A DNA stretch of 25,000 nucleotides from Owenia fusiformis (Eukaryota > Annelida > Polychaeta > Sabellida > Oweniidae). Location: assembly GCA_903813345.2 (NCBI GenBank), contig CAIIXF020000216.1:1-25000 (forward strand). The letters run 5' to 3'. The position numbers were made by a program, and so were the translations under genes. This document shows, piece after piece, positions 11,200 through 20,480 of the stretch (position 1 is the stretch's first letter; every line of letters starts with the position of its first letter). The notes below the pieces were generated by a model. The model searched no databases and was not told the DNA's origin. It worked only from the letters and a program-made list of their open reading frames with translations.

Positions 11200-11700
11200 G
11201 AAAATTTTAATTTTTCTTCAAAGTGTACTGTAATGACTTCAGTATGAATGATTTGTCTCTTGGTATTGGTATTATGGTGTTGGATTATGATATCAATACT
11301 TAAATGGTGGGGAGGGGGTGCTTGGCTCAGTTTCTTTTCATGTTGGACATTGGATTGGGATAGCTTTGGCTTGGTTTGTTTTCCTTATGATGATATACCC
11401 TTAGTCTTAATTTTTGTCCCTTCCTGTCTGGGTCTTAAACTTACATTTTCCTAGTTGAGCTTTTGTAGTCACTCACTTGTACATCTGCCTGTCCGTCCGT
11501 CAGTCTGTCTGTCCATCCCTCTGTAAAACCTCAGTTGATAGAATTCCTGTTTTAAGTTATTTTTGTTCAACAGCAATACAGAAAACCCCCCTGTGACTCC
11601 TGGTTCAAAAGCTCGCCTATTTTGTAAATGGTCAACATTTTTATCTTGCAAAATCCACCTTTGGACCAATTTTTTAAAATCTTCTGCTGATATTGAGAGA
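11200..11700. repeat. Right copy of the 930 bp offset tandem duplication, with partial module A
   Basis: It matches 10270-10785 at an offset of 923-932 bp. It contains the GGATTATGATATCAATACTT / GGTGGGGAGGGGGTG landmark, a GTCCGTCCGTCAGTCTGTC microsatellite (about 11489-11520), and the ACAGAAAACCCCCCTGTG block. The microsatellite has diverged more than the flanks. Open frames at 11248-11454 (plus) and 11469-11669 (minus) are repeat-derived. Confidence 0.75.
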
Positions 11701-11719
11701 CCCTAGTACTTTGTGTATG

Positions 11720-12300
11720 TTATTATGTCACCACCACCAAAAGTGGTGACATATACATAAATATATACCTATGATCAATGTTAATAGGTATGATAGTTGG
11801 GAAGTTATATTTTTCAAAAGTAAATGCAGTTTCAAATGAATATGAAAACACATTCAGAAATAATTAATGTAAATGATAATGTGAAATTGTGTTCAATCAT
11901 CTATGTTTTTTTTATATTTGATGAATTGCAAATTGTATTAAAGTATAATTATGTAATGTAAAAAAATAATTTATAAAATATATAAATATTTTTCAAATAA
12001 AATTGTTACCATTCAAATGGTTGGCCTTTGCATCAATGATTTTACCTTGTAAGATTTATTTATGTCATCAATGATTATTTTTACAAGTGAAAACGCAGTT
12101 TCAAATGAGTATGAAAACACATTAAGAATTGATTAGTGTGAATAATAATGTCTTTTATATTGTTTTGTTTTTTATTTGATGAATCGTAAATTGTATTACA
12201 GTATAATAGTATAATTTTAGTACATACCAAAAATAACATACACAACTAAAGACTGTAACCCATATTAACAAAACAAATATAGAAAATAGTCAATATATAT
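11720..12300. repeat. Module B, two diverged copies of about 300-340 bp
   Basis: Each copy begins with TTATGTCA(CC/TC). In the first copy this is followed by a complementary AGTGGTGACATA. Next comes ATATATACCTATGATCAATG (weak in the second copy), then GCAGTTTCAAATGARTATGA and TTGATGAATYGYAAATTGTA. Starts are at about 11726 and 12063. Three more copies of the same block lie at 15016-15965. The TTGATGAATTGTAAATTGTA block is also shared with module A, so the two modules probably arose from one larger ancestor. Confidence 0.65.
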
Positions 12301-12556
12301 ATTTATAACATACCTATGATGATGTATAGTGCAAAGTGTACACAAGACAGCGGGCCAATATAAGTTTTGAAAAGCCCGCGCCCGCTAACTTTCTGATTGG
12401 TCAAGGCGCTGACGTCATAACCAATCAATGGAAGATAAAACTGCGCGAGCAATTTTTCTAAACTCATTTCAATCATTTTCAAACCATTTGTTTGTCAATT
12501 CTATAAGAAAACGGTACTCTCTGACCAGTCTACATCATCATAGGTATGTTATAAAT
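12301..12556. repeat. 256 bp inverted-repeat cassette (26 bp perfect arms)
   Basis: The left arm is 12301-12326 (begins ATTTATAACATACCTATGAT). It is the exact reverse complement of 12531-12556 (ends ATAGGTATGTTATAAAT). Inside lies DNA noticeably richer in G and C than its surroundings (GCGGGCC, AGCCCGCGCCCGC, GACGTCA). The left arm resembles native module B sequence (ATATATACCTATGATCAATG), so the right arm is probably an inverted copy of it. No clear target-site duplication was found. It may be a foldback or MITE-like element, or the product of a local inversion. Confidence 0.6.
12395..12426. promoter_or_regulatory. CCAAT - CRE - CCAAT symmetric motif cluster
   Basis: GATTGGT (12395-12401, an inverted CCAAT box) and ACCAATC (12420-12426, a direct CCAAT box) flank TGACGTCA (12410-12417), the palindromic consensus for CREB/ATF factors. 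The spacing makes a nearly symmetric composite site. CCAAT plus CRE is a common arrangement in animal promoters, but no convincing transcribed gene follows it. The 78-codon frame starting at 12428 runs into the hairpin and is not supported. Promoter function is an inference. Confidence 0.4.
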
Positions 12557-12693
12557 CGTTTATGTCACTATCGTGGCACATATGCCCTCGGTTCTCGGAG
12601 ATCAATGTCCCTCCCAAGGTCGGGCCATATATCACTGACACCTCGGGCATATATGCCACGATAGTGACATAACCTCTAAGTATTACATACCTA
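12541..12693. repeat. Hairpin element 1 (28 bp arms)
   Basis: The left arm 12560-12587 (TTATGTCACTATCGTGGCAC...) pairs with the right arm 12645-12672 (...CACGATAGTGACATAA) at 27 of 28 positions. The loop of 57 nt contains CTCCCAAGGTCGGGCCATAT. An outer short stem is formed by TAGGTATGT (12541-12549) and ACATACCT (12685-12692). A paralogue lies about 320 bp downstream. Confidence 0.8.
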
Positions 12694-12867
12694 GCGAAGC
12701 ATTTGTATGGAAGTCAATGGGAAAGTTAGCGAGCTATATCCACCGATATTGCCCGATTACCCCGATATAGCCCGCTTACCTCGTTTTGATATTAGATTTT
12801 TTTAATAACCATGATAATATCATGACGTCACGTCATTGATACAAAGTAACCATGGGAACAAAGGCAT
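12694..12867. other. Spacer between the two hairpins, with an inverted GAAAGTTAGCG match and a CRE
   Basis: GAAAGTTAGCG at about 12721-12732 is the reverse complement of CGCTAACTTTC at about 12382-12392, so the first hairpin lies within a wider inverted arrangement. CCGATATTGCCCGATTACCC and GATATAGCCCGCTTACC are short internal repeats. A second TGACGTCA octamer lies at 12823-12830 inside ATCATGACGTCACGTCAT. No coding frame is present. Confidence 0.5.
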
Positions 12868-12998
12868 GTAATACATCAGTTATGTCACTATGACGTGAAA
12901 TATGCCTTCGTTCTTGCCCAAATATAGAGCCTCCCAAGGTCGGCCTATATTGGGAGAACTCAGGCATATTTCACGTCATAGTGACATAACCTCTAAAT
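12868..12998. repeat. Hairpin element 2 (29 bp perfect arms)
   Basis: The left arm 12879-12907 (GTTATGTCACTATGACGTGA...) is perfectly complementary to 12962-12990 (...CACGTCATAGTGACATAAC). The loop of 54 nt contains CTCCCAAGGTCGGCCTATAT, shared with hairpin 1. Arm sequence differs from hairpin 1 in the middle (ATGACGTGAA against ATCGTGGCAC), yet pairing is intact in both. GTAATA (about 12868) and TATTAC (about 12997) add a weak outer stem. The right flank CCTCTAARTATTAC is also shared. Confidence 0.85.
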
Positions 12999-13291
12999 AT
13001 TACCTTGTTAAACTATTGAATTATATATAATATGTCATAATGCAATACTATGTATCAGTTCTATGAAGATTTCAAATAATGAAACTTGTAATGACTGAAT
13101 TTTGTCTTTGTATCCTTTATTTTCTTTGATAAATGTATAATATATGGTACTAATATTGTGAAAAATATTTACCTTTGATCAATGTGAATAATCATGTTGA
13201 TTGTTAAATCATATTTTTGAAAGAATGGTTATTTTTCAGTAATACAATCAATTAATCATGTGTATACTTTATTTATTTATTATTAGCGGTG
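12999..13291. repeat. Paralogous 'empty site' of the transposon at 15993-17100
   Basis: ACTATTGAATTATATATAAT and TATGTCATAATGCAATAC run on continuously here. In the other copy, the ACTATTGAATTATA part (ending 15992) and the TATATTATTG...TATGTCATAATG part (from 17101) are separated by 1108 bp. Homology continues through GTAATGAATTTT, CAATGTGAAT(A/T)(A/G)TCATG, TCATATTTTTGAAAGAATG and GTGATCTATGTAGTC. This copy therefore shows the sequence before insertion, with small differences. Confidence 0.8.
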
Positions 13292-14830
13292 ATCTATGTA
13301 GTCTGTTATATTAGATGAAACATAAACTGTACTACTATATGTTAATGTTTAGTAAAGAAAGTAAAGAACTATAACAAATTGTTATTTATGAAAATTATAC
13401 CTTTTATCATTGAGTAGTGTTTACTATAATACATATAAAATAGTACAAATAATAATAGTGTCCCATATAAGGCTGTTTAGAGTATTAAAGTATCTGTATA
13501 TTTGATTTTAAAAATGATTGTCAATGTACAATAGTATGTTAAAGTTTGTGTTGAACTATTCAACGAAACAAATTTCTTGTACAGTTGAAAAATTGTAATT
13601 TGTTTTGCAATTTGTTTTCTTGAGAAGAATAGTATATTATGTATACTGTATAATCTGATGTCAGAATTTCACAATATTAGGAACTATAATTATAATTTGT
13701 TTTGCAATAAAACAATGTAAAAATATTTGTTGAAAAGTATATGTCTGATCAAAAGCATGTTGTAGCCCCAAAGTAATTTTTTGTTGTATGCCATTAGGAA
13801 AAGTTGTGAATATAATTATGGCCTGCAAGTTTATGTCACCTAAAAGTAGTGACATATTGTTAAACCCTCCTAGACACGCTGTGTGACTTCAGAAATGTAA
13901 CATCATTGAGACTGACTGAATCATCTTTCTTGTTATCCTATCAAACAAACTTTGAGAGGGATAAAGAGAAGTGCTAGAATGTACAACAATTTTTTTGTAA
14001 TGAGTATTGGCTGTCAATTTTTTTTATTTTTCTTCAACATGGATTGTAATGACTTCCGTATGAATTATTTGTCCCCGGGGTTTATGGTCTTAGATTATGA
14101 TATTGATACTTAAATGGTGAGGAGTGGTGGTAAGCACTTATGGCCTTTGGATTGGGATAGTTTTGGTTTGGTTTATTTTCCTTATGATGTAATACACTTA
14201 GATATTTCCTTTTCTTGCTGTGTTCTGGAATAATTTTTTGTACTTTCCTGTGTCTTACTCACTTATATTTACGTATTTAGTTGCAACTTGCTTTCATATT
14301 TTGATTAAGGAAGGTGTTACTTAAATACAAGTCCAATTTTGAAATACTATGGTTATTTCTCCTCAGAAAGATGCTGTATTTGGTGTTATGGTATTTGATT
14401 GTGACATTGGATGGGGTGTGAGACACTCTTCATGTCAGACATTGATTTGGGATGGTTCGGATTCATTTTCCTTTTGACAGTTTCCTGAGCACTTGTCCAT
14501 ACATATTTAATTGCATATGGATTAAAAAAGGTAACAGGTAAGTAATGTAAGGAGAGTATACCGAAATAAAAGTCTTGTCATTGGAACACTAGGGTTCTTT
14601 CTCCACAAAAAGAATAAGGTATTTGGTGTTATGGTTTTGTATTGTGATATTGAAACTTAAGTGGTGGCAAGGGAGTGTTAAACATTCTTTCTCCTCACAC
14701 TGGACATTGATTTGGGATAAATGGACTTTGCTTTCCCAATGACAGTGCATTCTTGGGCATCTCCTTTTTCTTGCTGTGTACTTTTTACTTTTCATTTTTG
14801 GTCCATTCCTAATTTTTTAGAATGAAATTA
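13292..14830. repeat. Module A, copy 3, with trailing tandem sub-units
   Basis: All module landmarks appear in the usual order from GTGATCTATGTAGTC (13290) to GATTATGATATTGATACTT and GGTGAGGAGTGGTGG (14095-14130). They include TTATGTCACC TAAAAGTAGTGACATATTG at about 13832 and the ATCCTATCAAACAAACTTTG block at 13935. Two further sub-units follow at 14345-14560 and 14590-14830, both with GATTGTGACATTGG- or TTGTGATATTGAAAC-like starts. The first ends in AAAGGTAACAGGTAAGTAAT. No gene frame persists. Confidence 0.7.
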
Positions 14831-15015
14831 CATATCAATCTTGACCTTGTTTGAACAAAATATATTGATCAATATTAGCGTTACACAAACACCCTATCTT
14901 GAAGTATACCTTTTCATGAGAACAACATTTAGAGAACCAAGTACTTTGTGTATGTTACCAGAATTGGTACCATTCAAAACATGATTATTACATTGACAAA
15001 TATGCCTTGGAAATT
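14831..15015. other. Repeat-derived spacer, no gene
   Basis: It contains ACCTTGTTTGAACAAAAT-like and GTACTTTGTGTATGTTACCA blocks. These also occur at about 8858-8875 and 11706-11725, so this is a remnant of the same duplicated region. Nothing codes for protein. Confidence 0.4.
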
Positions 15016-15965
15016 TATGTCACCATCCAAAGTGTTGACTTATATACATTAATATATACCTCTAATCAGTGTAAATAATCACGAGTATGAAAACTCATCA
15101 AGAAATTATTAATAATGTGAAATTGTGTACATTTACATGTTTGATGATTTATATATATTTTTATATTTAATTTTAAATAGTAGTATAGTATAATAATGTA
15201 AATTAGAAAACAATAAAATTGTGACCATTCAAAAGATACCATTGCATTGAGTAATATACCTTGTAATTTTTAAGATTAAGTAAGATTTATTTATGTCACC
15301 ACTTTTGGTGGCATACATATGCATAAATATATACCTCTGATCAATGTAAATAGTCATCATAGTTGTAAAGTTATATTTTCCAGGAATAATTATTTTTTAA
15401 AAGTTTCAAATGAATATGAAAACATCAAGAAATGATTTATTTAAATGATAGCGTGAAATTATGTACATTTACATGTTTGGTGATCTATGTATATTTTTAT
15501 AATTGATGAATTGTAAATTGTACTTGAATCACATTATAATAATGTAATGCAAACAAAATTTAGATTTTTACCTGCCAAAAAAATGACCATTGCATTGACC
15601 ATATATATTGTAAAATGTATTTGTGTCACCACCAAAAGTTGTGACTTAGTGACATATATAGATAAATATATACCTCCGATCAATGTAAATACTTATGATA
15701 GTTGTAAAGCTATATTTTCCAAAGAAATGATTAATATTTTCAAAGAGTAAACACAGTTTCAAATGAGTATAAAAACACATTGAGAAATTATTAATGTAAA
15801 AGATGAAATTTTGTAGAGTAACATGTTTGGTGATCTTTGTACTTTTTTATATTATATTTGATGAATTTAAATTATATTACAGCATCATGATCTAATGTAA
15901 AGTACATATCAATTTTAACATTTATATAGATAAACTAAATAAAAAATATATAAAATATATTTCTT
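15016..15965. repeat. Module B, three tandem copies (276-330 bp)
   Basis: GTCACC starts lie at 15019, 15295 and 15625. Each is followed by a full or broken complement (GTGTTGAC, TTGGTGGCA, AGTTGTGAC) and AAATATATACCTCYGATCAATG. Then come AGTTTCAAATGARTATRAAA or its remnant, ACATGTTTGRTGAT, and TTGATGAATTGTAAATT. The third copy ends at the transposon insertion point. The 67-codon frame at 15547-15750 crosses a copy boundary and is repeat-derived. Confidence 0.7.
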
Positions 15966-15992
15966 ATTACGTTGTAAAACTATTGAATTATA

Positions 15993-17100
15993 GTAGCCCG
16001 GACAGAATTGTTCAATGGTCACTTTTTCTTTAATAACTTTTTTATTTTTCAGTATTATCAAAATCTGATTACATATTTGAAAACTAGAGTAAAATTCTGA
16101 CATACGAAAAAAATATTTAAGGAACATCTCTTAATCTATTGATATCATAGGAGTTCATAGTATGAGTGACGCAAATACATAATTCAACATTTTGTCTCAT
16201 ATTTGATCAAAAACAGCGGCATGTTTTGTGGTTTGAATGTTCAGTTGAAATTAAAGTTAATATTTAAGAAATGTCATAGGCCTACGAAATCATGTAGACT
16301 GCTTCCTTTGTATGAGGTTATGACTGCATTTATAACCTTTTGTTTAAAATTGACTCGTATGTATACCAGCACTAAAAAGGTTTGCACATTGTATGTACAG
16401 TATATTGGTAAGGTTGCAGCACTTAAAGTTTTTTGGCCATTCCATTGTTACTCGTAGTGGATTAGCAACCCTAGTTTGTTGAACCTGTGTAACTATAGGG
16501 TCATACTGCCACAGTTTGTAATATCTTTCCCAGTCACACACCTCTTAACCCAACCTTGGCATGCATGTGAATTGTTCTTCAGCTTTTCAATGGCCTCTGA
16601 GATGGATGTTTGGAGCTCTTGAAAATATTAAGGACCTACTCTCATCACATCCCGCACATTGGGGCGCCACCTTTCCACATCCTCTTGAACACAACCCCAA
16701 ACATTTCAATAGAGTTGATTTCATATACCCTTGGAGGGATTTGACTTCTTGTATTTGGTGACTGGTCAGTTGCTTCATTACATCAGGATTGTAATGGTGG
16801 CAGCATGGCCCTATAGTCCTATGACAATCTTTAAATATTAACATGCAACTGACCATTCAAATTCACAAAATATGCCACCATTTTGAACAAATGTGAGGCA
16901 AAATGATGAATTATGTATTTGCATCACTCATACTATGAACGCCTATAATATCAATAAATTAAGAGATGTTCCTTAAATATTTTTTTTGTATGTCAGAATT
17001 TTACTCTAGTTTTCAAATATGTAATCAGATTTTGATAATACTGAAAATTAAAAAAGTTATTAAAGAAAAAGTGACCATTGAACAATTCTGTCCGGGCTAC
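15993..17100. mobile_element. Non-autonomous DNA transposon, 1108 bp, with 220 bp terminal inverted repeats
   Basis: The left end GTAGCCCGGACAGAATTGTT (from 15993) and the right end AACAATTCTGTCCGGGCTAC (to 17100) are perfect complements. The inverted match runs inward about 220 bp on each side (15993-16212 against 16881-17100) with about ten mismatches. TATA lies on both sides (15989-15992 and 17101-17104). This is consistent with a TA or TATA target-site duplication, but the palindrome prevents an exact choice. The interior (16213-16880) has no frame above 90 codons and no transposase motif, so the element must be mobilised in trans. An internal 11 bp hairpin (16763-16773 with 16845-16855) is present. 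A Tc1/mariner-type origin is possible from a TA duplication, but the family is unresolved. Confidence 0.85.
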
Positions 17101-17440
17101 TATATTATTGCATAGTATGTCATAATGGAATTCTACAGTATGTATCAGTTATCTGAAGATTTTGAAATAATGAATCTTGTAATGAATTTTCTCTTCATAT
17201 TCTTGATTTCCGTTTATAGATTTATCATATATACATTATACATGTAATGTCAAAATATATATAACTCCAATCAATGTGAATTGTCATGAAAGTTGTAAAA
17301 TCATATTTTTGAAAGAATGTTTATTTTTCAAATGAGTATGAAAACACATTAACTAATGTAATCAATTAATGATATGTGATGTGTGTATATATTTATTTTA
17401 TTATTAGTGATGATCTATGTAGTCTTACATTATCCTTCAA
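17101..17440. repeat. Right flank of the transposon target (paralogue of about 13020-13310)
   Basis: TATGTCATAATG, ATGTATCAGTT, TGAAGATTT, AATAATGAA(T/A)CTTGTAATGA, CAATGTGAAT, TCATATTTTTGAAAGAATG and GATGATCTATGTAGTCT are in the same order as in the uninterrupted copy at 13020-13310. This flank also retains a module B block (CAAATGAGTATGAAAACACA at 17329) that the other copy has lost. Confidence 0.75.
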
Positions 17441-17449
17441 TCACAGGAT

Positions 17450-18000
17450 GCCAAGAGTCAAAAGAGTCCCCAAAATGCATTAAAATATCAAGATATTGAC
17501 CTTGGAATGAATTTGACTCTTAAAATTGATCTTGACCTCAGGACACCTAATCATGGGTAGTTAAGGGTTTCAGCACAGACCAAGGGTCTTAAAAAGCCAA
17601 ATACCTAGATAATGACCTTTTATGTTGGATTGACCTCTGATCTTCATAGAATACCCACCAACCAACTTAGTATGTTGACCAAGTTTGAGGGCCCAGGGTC
17701 AAACAGTCTAAGAGATGTCCAGACAGATCGACTAACCAACTGACTGACTGATTGATTGGCCTGTGGACTGATTGACCAATTGACTTACGGACTGATTGAC
17801 CAATTGACTGACGGACTGATTGACAAATTGACTGACCGACTTTATGTTGACCAAGTTTGAGGGTCCAAGGTCAAACAGTCTAGGTTATGTCCAGATAAAC
17901 CGACTAACCAATAGACTGACTGACGGATTAACTGATTGACCGATGGACTAGTGGACTGATCTACAGACTGACCGACCAGACTTTGCATTTAGAAGATTTG
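17450..18000. repeat. GACTGATTGACC-type short tandem repeat within a 171 bp duplication
   Basis: GTTGACCAAGTTTGAGGG, GGTCAAACAGTCTA and GATGTCCAGA / TATGTCCAGA occur twice, starting at 17674 and 17845. Each copy is followed by a run of GACTGATTGACCAATT-like units. The upstream part (17450-17670) is rich in TTGACCT and GATCTTGACCT motifs. This is a familiar kind of invertebrate dispersed repeat. It has no coding frame. Confidence 0.7.
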
Positions 18001-18470
18001 TCATTTCCCTTTGGTAGTTGAGCTTTCATATCTGGTATTTTAGAAAGCAAATCTATCACAGTCTATGGACAAGAATATTCCTTGTCTGGCCATTTCTCTC
18101 ATATATGATAGCTATAACCTTATATATGCTTTTCATAATTTGTAAAACATGGAAATGATCATTTTAGATCTTTTAAAAGATGAATTTTATTACAAGTGGC
18201 TATCATCTTTTAAGATTTTTGAACAGGAAGTGAAATCATATCTTATTAAATTTGCATATATAATAAGTAATCTCTAATTTTAAAGCCCCAAAAACAGCTT
18301 GGCACAGAGAGATCATTTGTCTAGATATGCTTTTTGCTGTTTTCCCAAATTTATTGGCAATGCCATAAAAGTCAGTAAAATCACTTCCTGTGTGCAATCT
18401 TGAAATGAGCAATACCTTTTAAGAGATCAATATTGACCATATTAAAATACTTTCCTATGTTCTGGTAAAT
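18001..18470. other. AT-rich stretch with no recognised feature
   Basis: Only a short inverted pair was noticed: CAGGAAGTGA near 18225 and TCACTTCCTG near 18381. No coding frame or repeat array could be supported. A TATATATATAT run near 18479 closes the stretch. Confidence 0.35.
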
Positions 18471-18620
18471 ATGGAAAGTATATATATATGGTTATGGCTA
18501 CCGTGCGAGTACAGAAATGGTCTTGCAAGGAATATCCCGTTATAAGAGACTTGACTACTTTTCACAAAATTGAGATCATTGTCTCATTAATTAGCTTTAC
18601 ACATATATTATTTTTTCTAG

Positions 18621-18691
18621 CTATGGCAAGAAGACCTAAGTGTTTGAGTAGGAGGACTGCCATGGTTAGGGCCAAGCTTGGCCTCAGGAAG
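18621..18691 (+). CDS. Candidate 5' coding exon of the OTU gene (weak)
   Basis: ATG at 18623, with G at -3 and +4, opens a short Arg/Lys-rich peptide (MARRPKCLSRRTAM...). It sits just behind a TTATTTTTTCTAG acceptor-like sequence (18608-18620). After codon AAG (18689-18691), a GTACAG donor-like site would end the exon in phase 0. This is the phase needed to join the large exon at 21181, whose first residues are also basic. The same open frame runs on without splicing to 18778 and is followed by AATAAA, so it could be an unrelated 96-codon frame starting at 18488. The donor is weak (no G at +5). This is inference only. Confidence 0.25.
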
Positions 18692-18780
18692 GTACAGTAT
18701 AAACAATGGGGATCATTTGATCTGGTATCACGTAATCTCAACCCCAAGTCAACTCAATCACAACCCCATGAAAAATAAAC

Positions 18781-19266
18781 CTCTTCACATTGAATTATTG
18801 ACAAATCTAAATTCTATAATGCAATGGTAAAGTTAACGTATTTTATTCCGTGTCAGATATCAATATTTATTCATTTATTTTATGACCTGCCTAATGCATA
18901 AAACTGTCTCAATTATTTAAGCAATTATAGATAATGTCTGTTTAGAGAACACGGCAACCTAACTTATGTACCATAACAATAACAGAGTAATATTTGGCAT
19001 GAGCTGATCTGACCATTCTCAATGAAACACATTTGGAGTTGACACTTTTACTTATTTTGAAATATGGAATAATTATAATTTTTTTAATCCATTACTTAAT
19101 GTACAATTACTGTTATTAAAATACAATGACAGAAATAAAAAGATATTTCCAAATGATCTATATTTTTAGAAACTTGCTTTATCAATGATTGGTGACACTT
19201 TGATGAATTAGTACTGACCAACTGTGGATCTAATATTTATAATAATAATATATCTAATATCCGAAT
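18781..19266. other. AT-rich stretch with no recognised feature
   Basis: No frame, array or strong inverted repeat was found. If the candidate exon is real, this would be the start of a 2.5 kb intron. Confidence 0.3.
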
Positions 19267-19803
19267 CTGAACTTTTCCGTATCGTAAATTCAATTGTTTA
19301 TTCACGAATTTGTCGTATATTTACATTAAAGCCATTTCTGAACCTTTCCGTATATTTCTAAAACATTGTAAATTTACGATTATTCCGTATATTTCTAGGA
19401 CACCTATTTATATGTCCCAAATTTAGGATTTGACATAATCAAAATAATATAGTGGAACGCGAGTAATATATTATATTACTAATGTTGATATATAAAACCC
19501 AATATCAATAGCTCCATGCTCACATATAGTATTTTACATATCACCCAATATTCATGAAATAAGAGGTAATTTTGTAAAGATGCTAATTTTTTTTTGAGAA
19601 TCCAAGGACACGAGTGATGTAATCATACAACACCCTGTAGCAAGATCATTATCCAAATCGCTTTAGTTTGCAACGTTAAACAAAGAAGCCGACTTCTCCT
19701 GTTAGGACATGTTTAGGGAATAATTCAGAATCGGTTTTAAACTTTCTCAGTAAAGTGCCCCAATCGTAAATTGTTTACGACAGAGGTTTACGGAAAAGTT
19801 CAG
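19267..19803. repeat. Inverted CTGAACTTTTCCGTA pair with internal direct repeats
   Basis: CTGAACTTTTCCGTA at 19267-19281 is the exact complement of 19789-19803. A third, direct variant (CTGAACCTTTCCGTATATTTC) starts near 19339, and ATTCCGTATATTTCTAG recurs near 19381. ATCGTAAATT occurs at both edges (19281 and 19763). The 15 bp arms could be the ends of a 537 bp MITE-like element, but no target-site duplication was seen. Confidence 0.45.
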
Positions 19804-19939
19804 GTTTGTACTCCTTGTTGACTAAACTTTTTTTTAATTGAGTTAAACTGGGTTGGATTGATTTGGGGTAGAAATGACTTTTTATCGCACCGTTGGGTGC
19901 TTTATTGTGATCATTTTGCCAGGCGTTGGGTGGGCGTCC

Positions 19940-20480
19940 CTATAAATCTTGTCTACGGGTTTCCAGTCAAACTGTTTGAGGGATTCATTCTTGTCTGTAA
20001 AGGCTTGTGTACAGGTTTTGCACCACACCATTTGAGAGATTCATTTGAAATTTTCAGGGATGTTTCTACCTATAAAAGTTTAGAACTGATTAGTTTTTCG
20101 GCATTCTGGTTAAATGTTAAGGTGGTCATTTTGGATTCTTCATCCTAAAATCTTGTCTGTCAAGGCTTGTCTACAGGTTTTGCGCCAAACCGTTTGAGGG
20201 ATTCAATTTAAGTTTTCAGGAATGTTTCTACCTATAATTTTCAGGGATATTTTTACCCATGAAAGCCTAGAACTGATTAGTTTTTTGAGTTCTGGATAAA
20301 TGTTAAGGTTGCCATTTTGAATTTCCTGTGCTTAAATCTTGTCTGTCGAGTCTTGTTTACAGATTTCATGGATTCATTTTAAAATTTAAGAGATGTTTCT
20401 ATGGAGGAAATGTTAGATCTGATTAGTTTTAAGCAGTCTGTGTAAATGTTATGGTGGCCATTTTAGATTTTCTGCCCTCA
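19940..20480. repeat. Tandem repeat of 162-185 bp, about three copies
   Basis: CTTGTCTGTMRAGKCTTG starts at 19990, 20152 and 20338. A partial unit (CTTGTCTACGGGTTTCCAGT) precedes it. Each unit continues with ACAGRTTT, GATTCAKTT, GATGTTTCTA, CTGATTAGTTTT and (T/A)GGTGGYCATTTT. The last motif links it to the GGCGGCCATTTT repeats at 120-760. The 96-codon frame at 19858-20148 covers one unit only and is not conserved in the next, so it is not a gene. Confidence 0.75.

Noticed and set aside
12428-12664. 78-codon frame downstream of the CCAAT/CRE cluster
   Set aside because: Half of it is a hairpin arm and loop; there is no domain, and the paralogous hairpin does not keep the frame.
16203-16856. 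Small frames on both strands within the transposon
   Set aside because: All below 90 codons, overlapping each other, without transposase motifs.
17674-18000. Possible nuclear-receptor half sites in TTGACC-rich repeat
   Set aside because: TGACC recurs simply because the short tandem unit contains it.
19858-20148. 96-codon frame
   Set aside because: It spans one unit of a tandem repeat and is not kept in the next unit.
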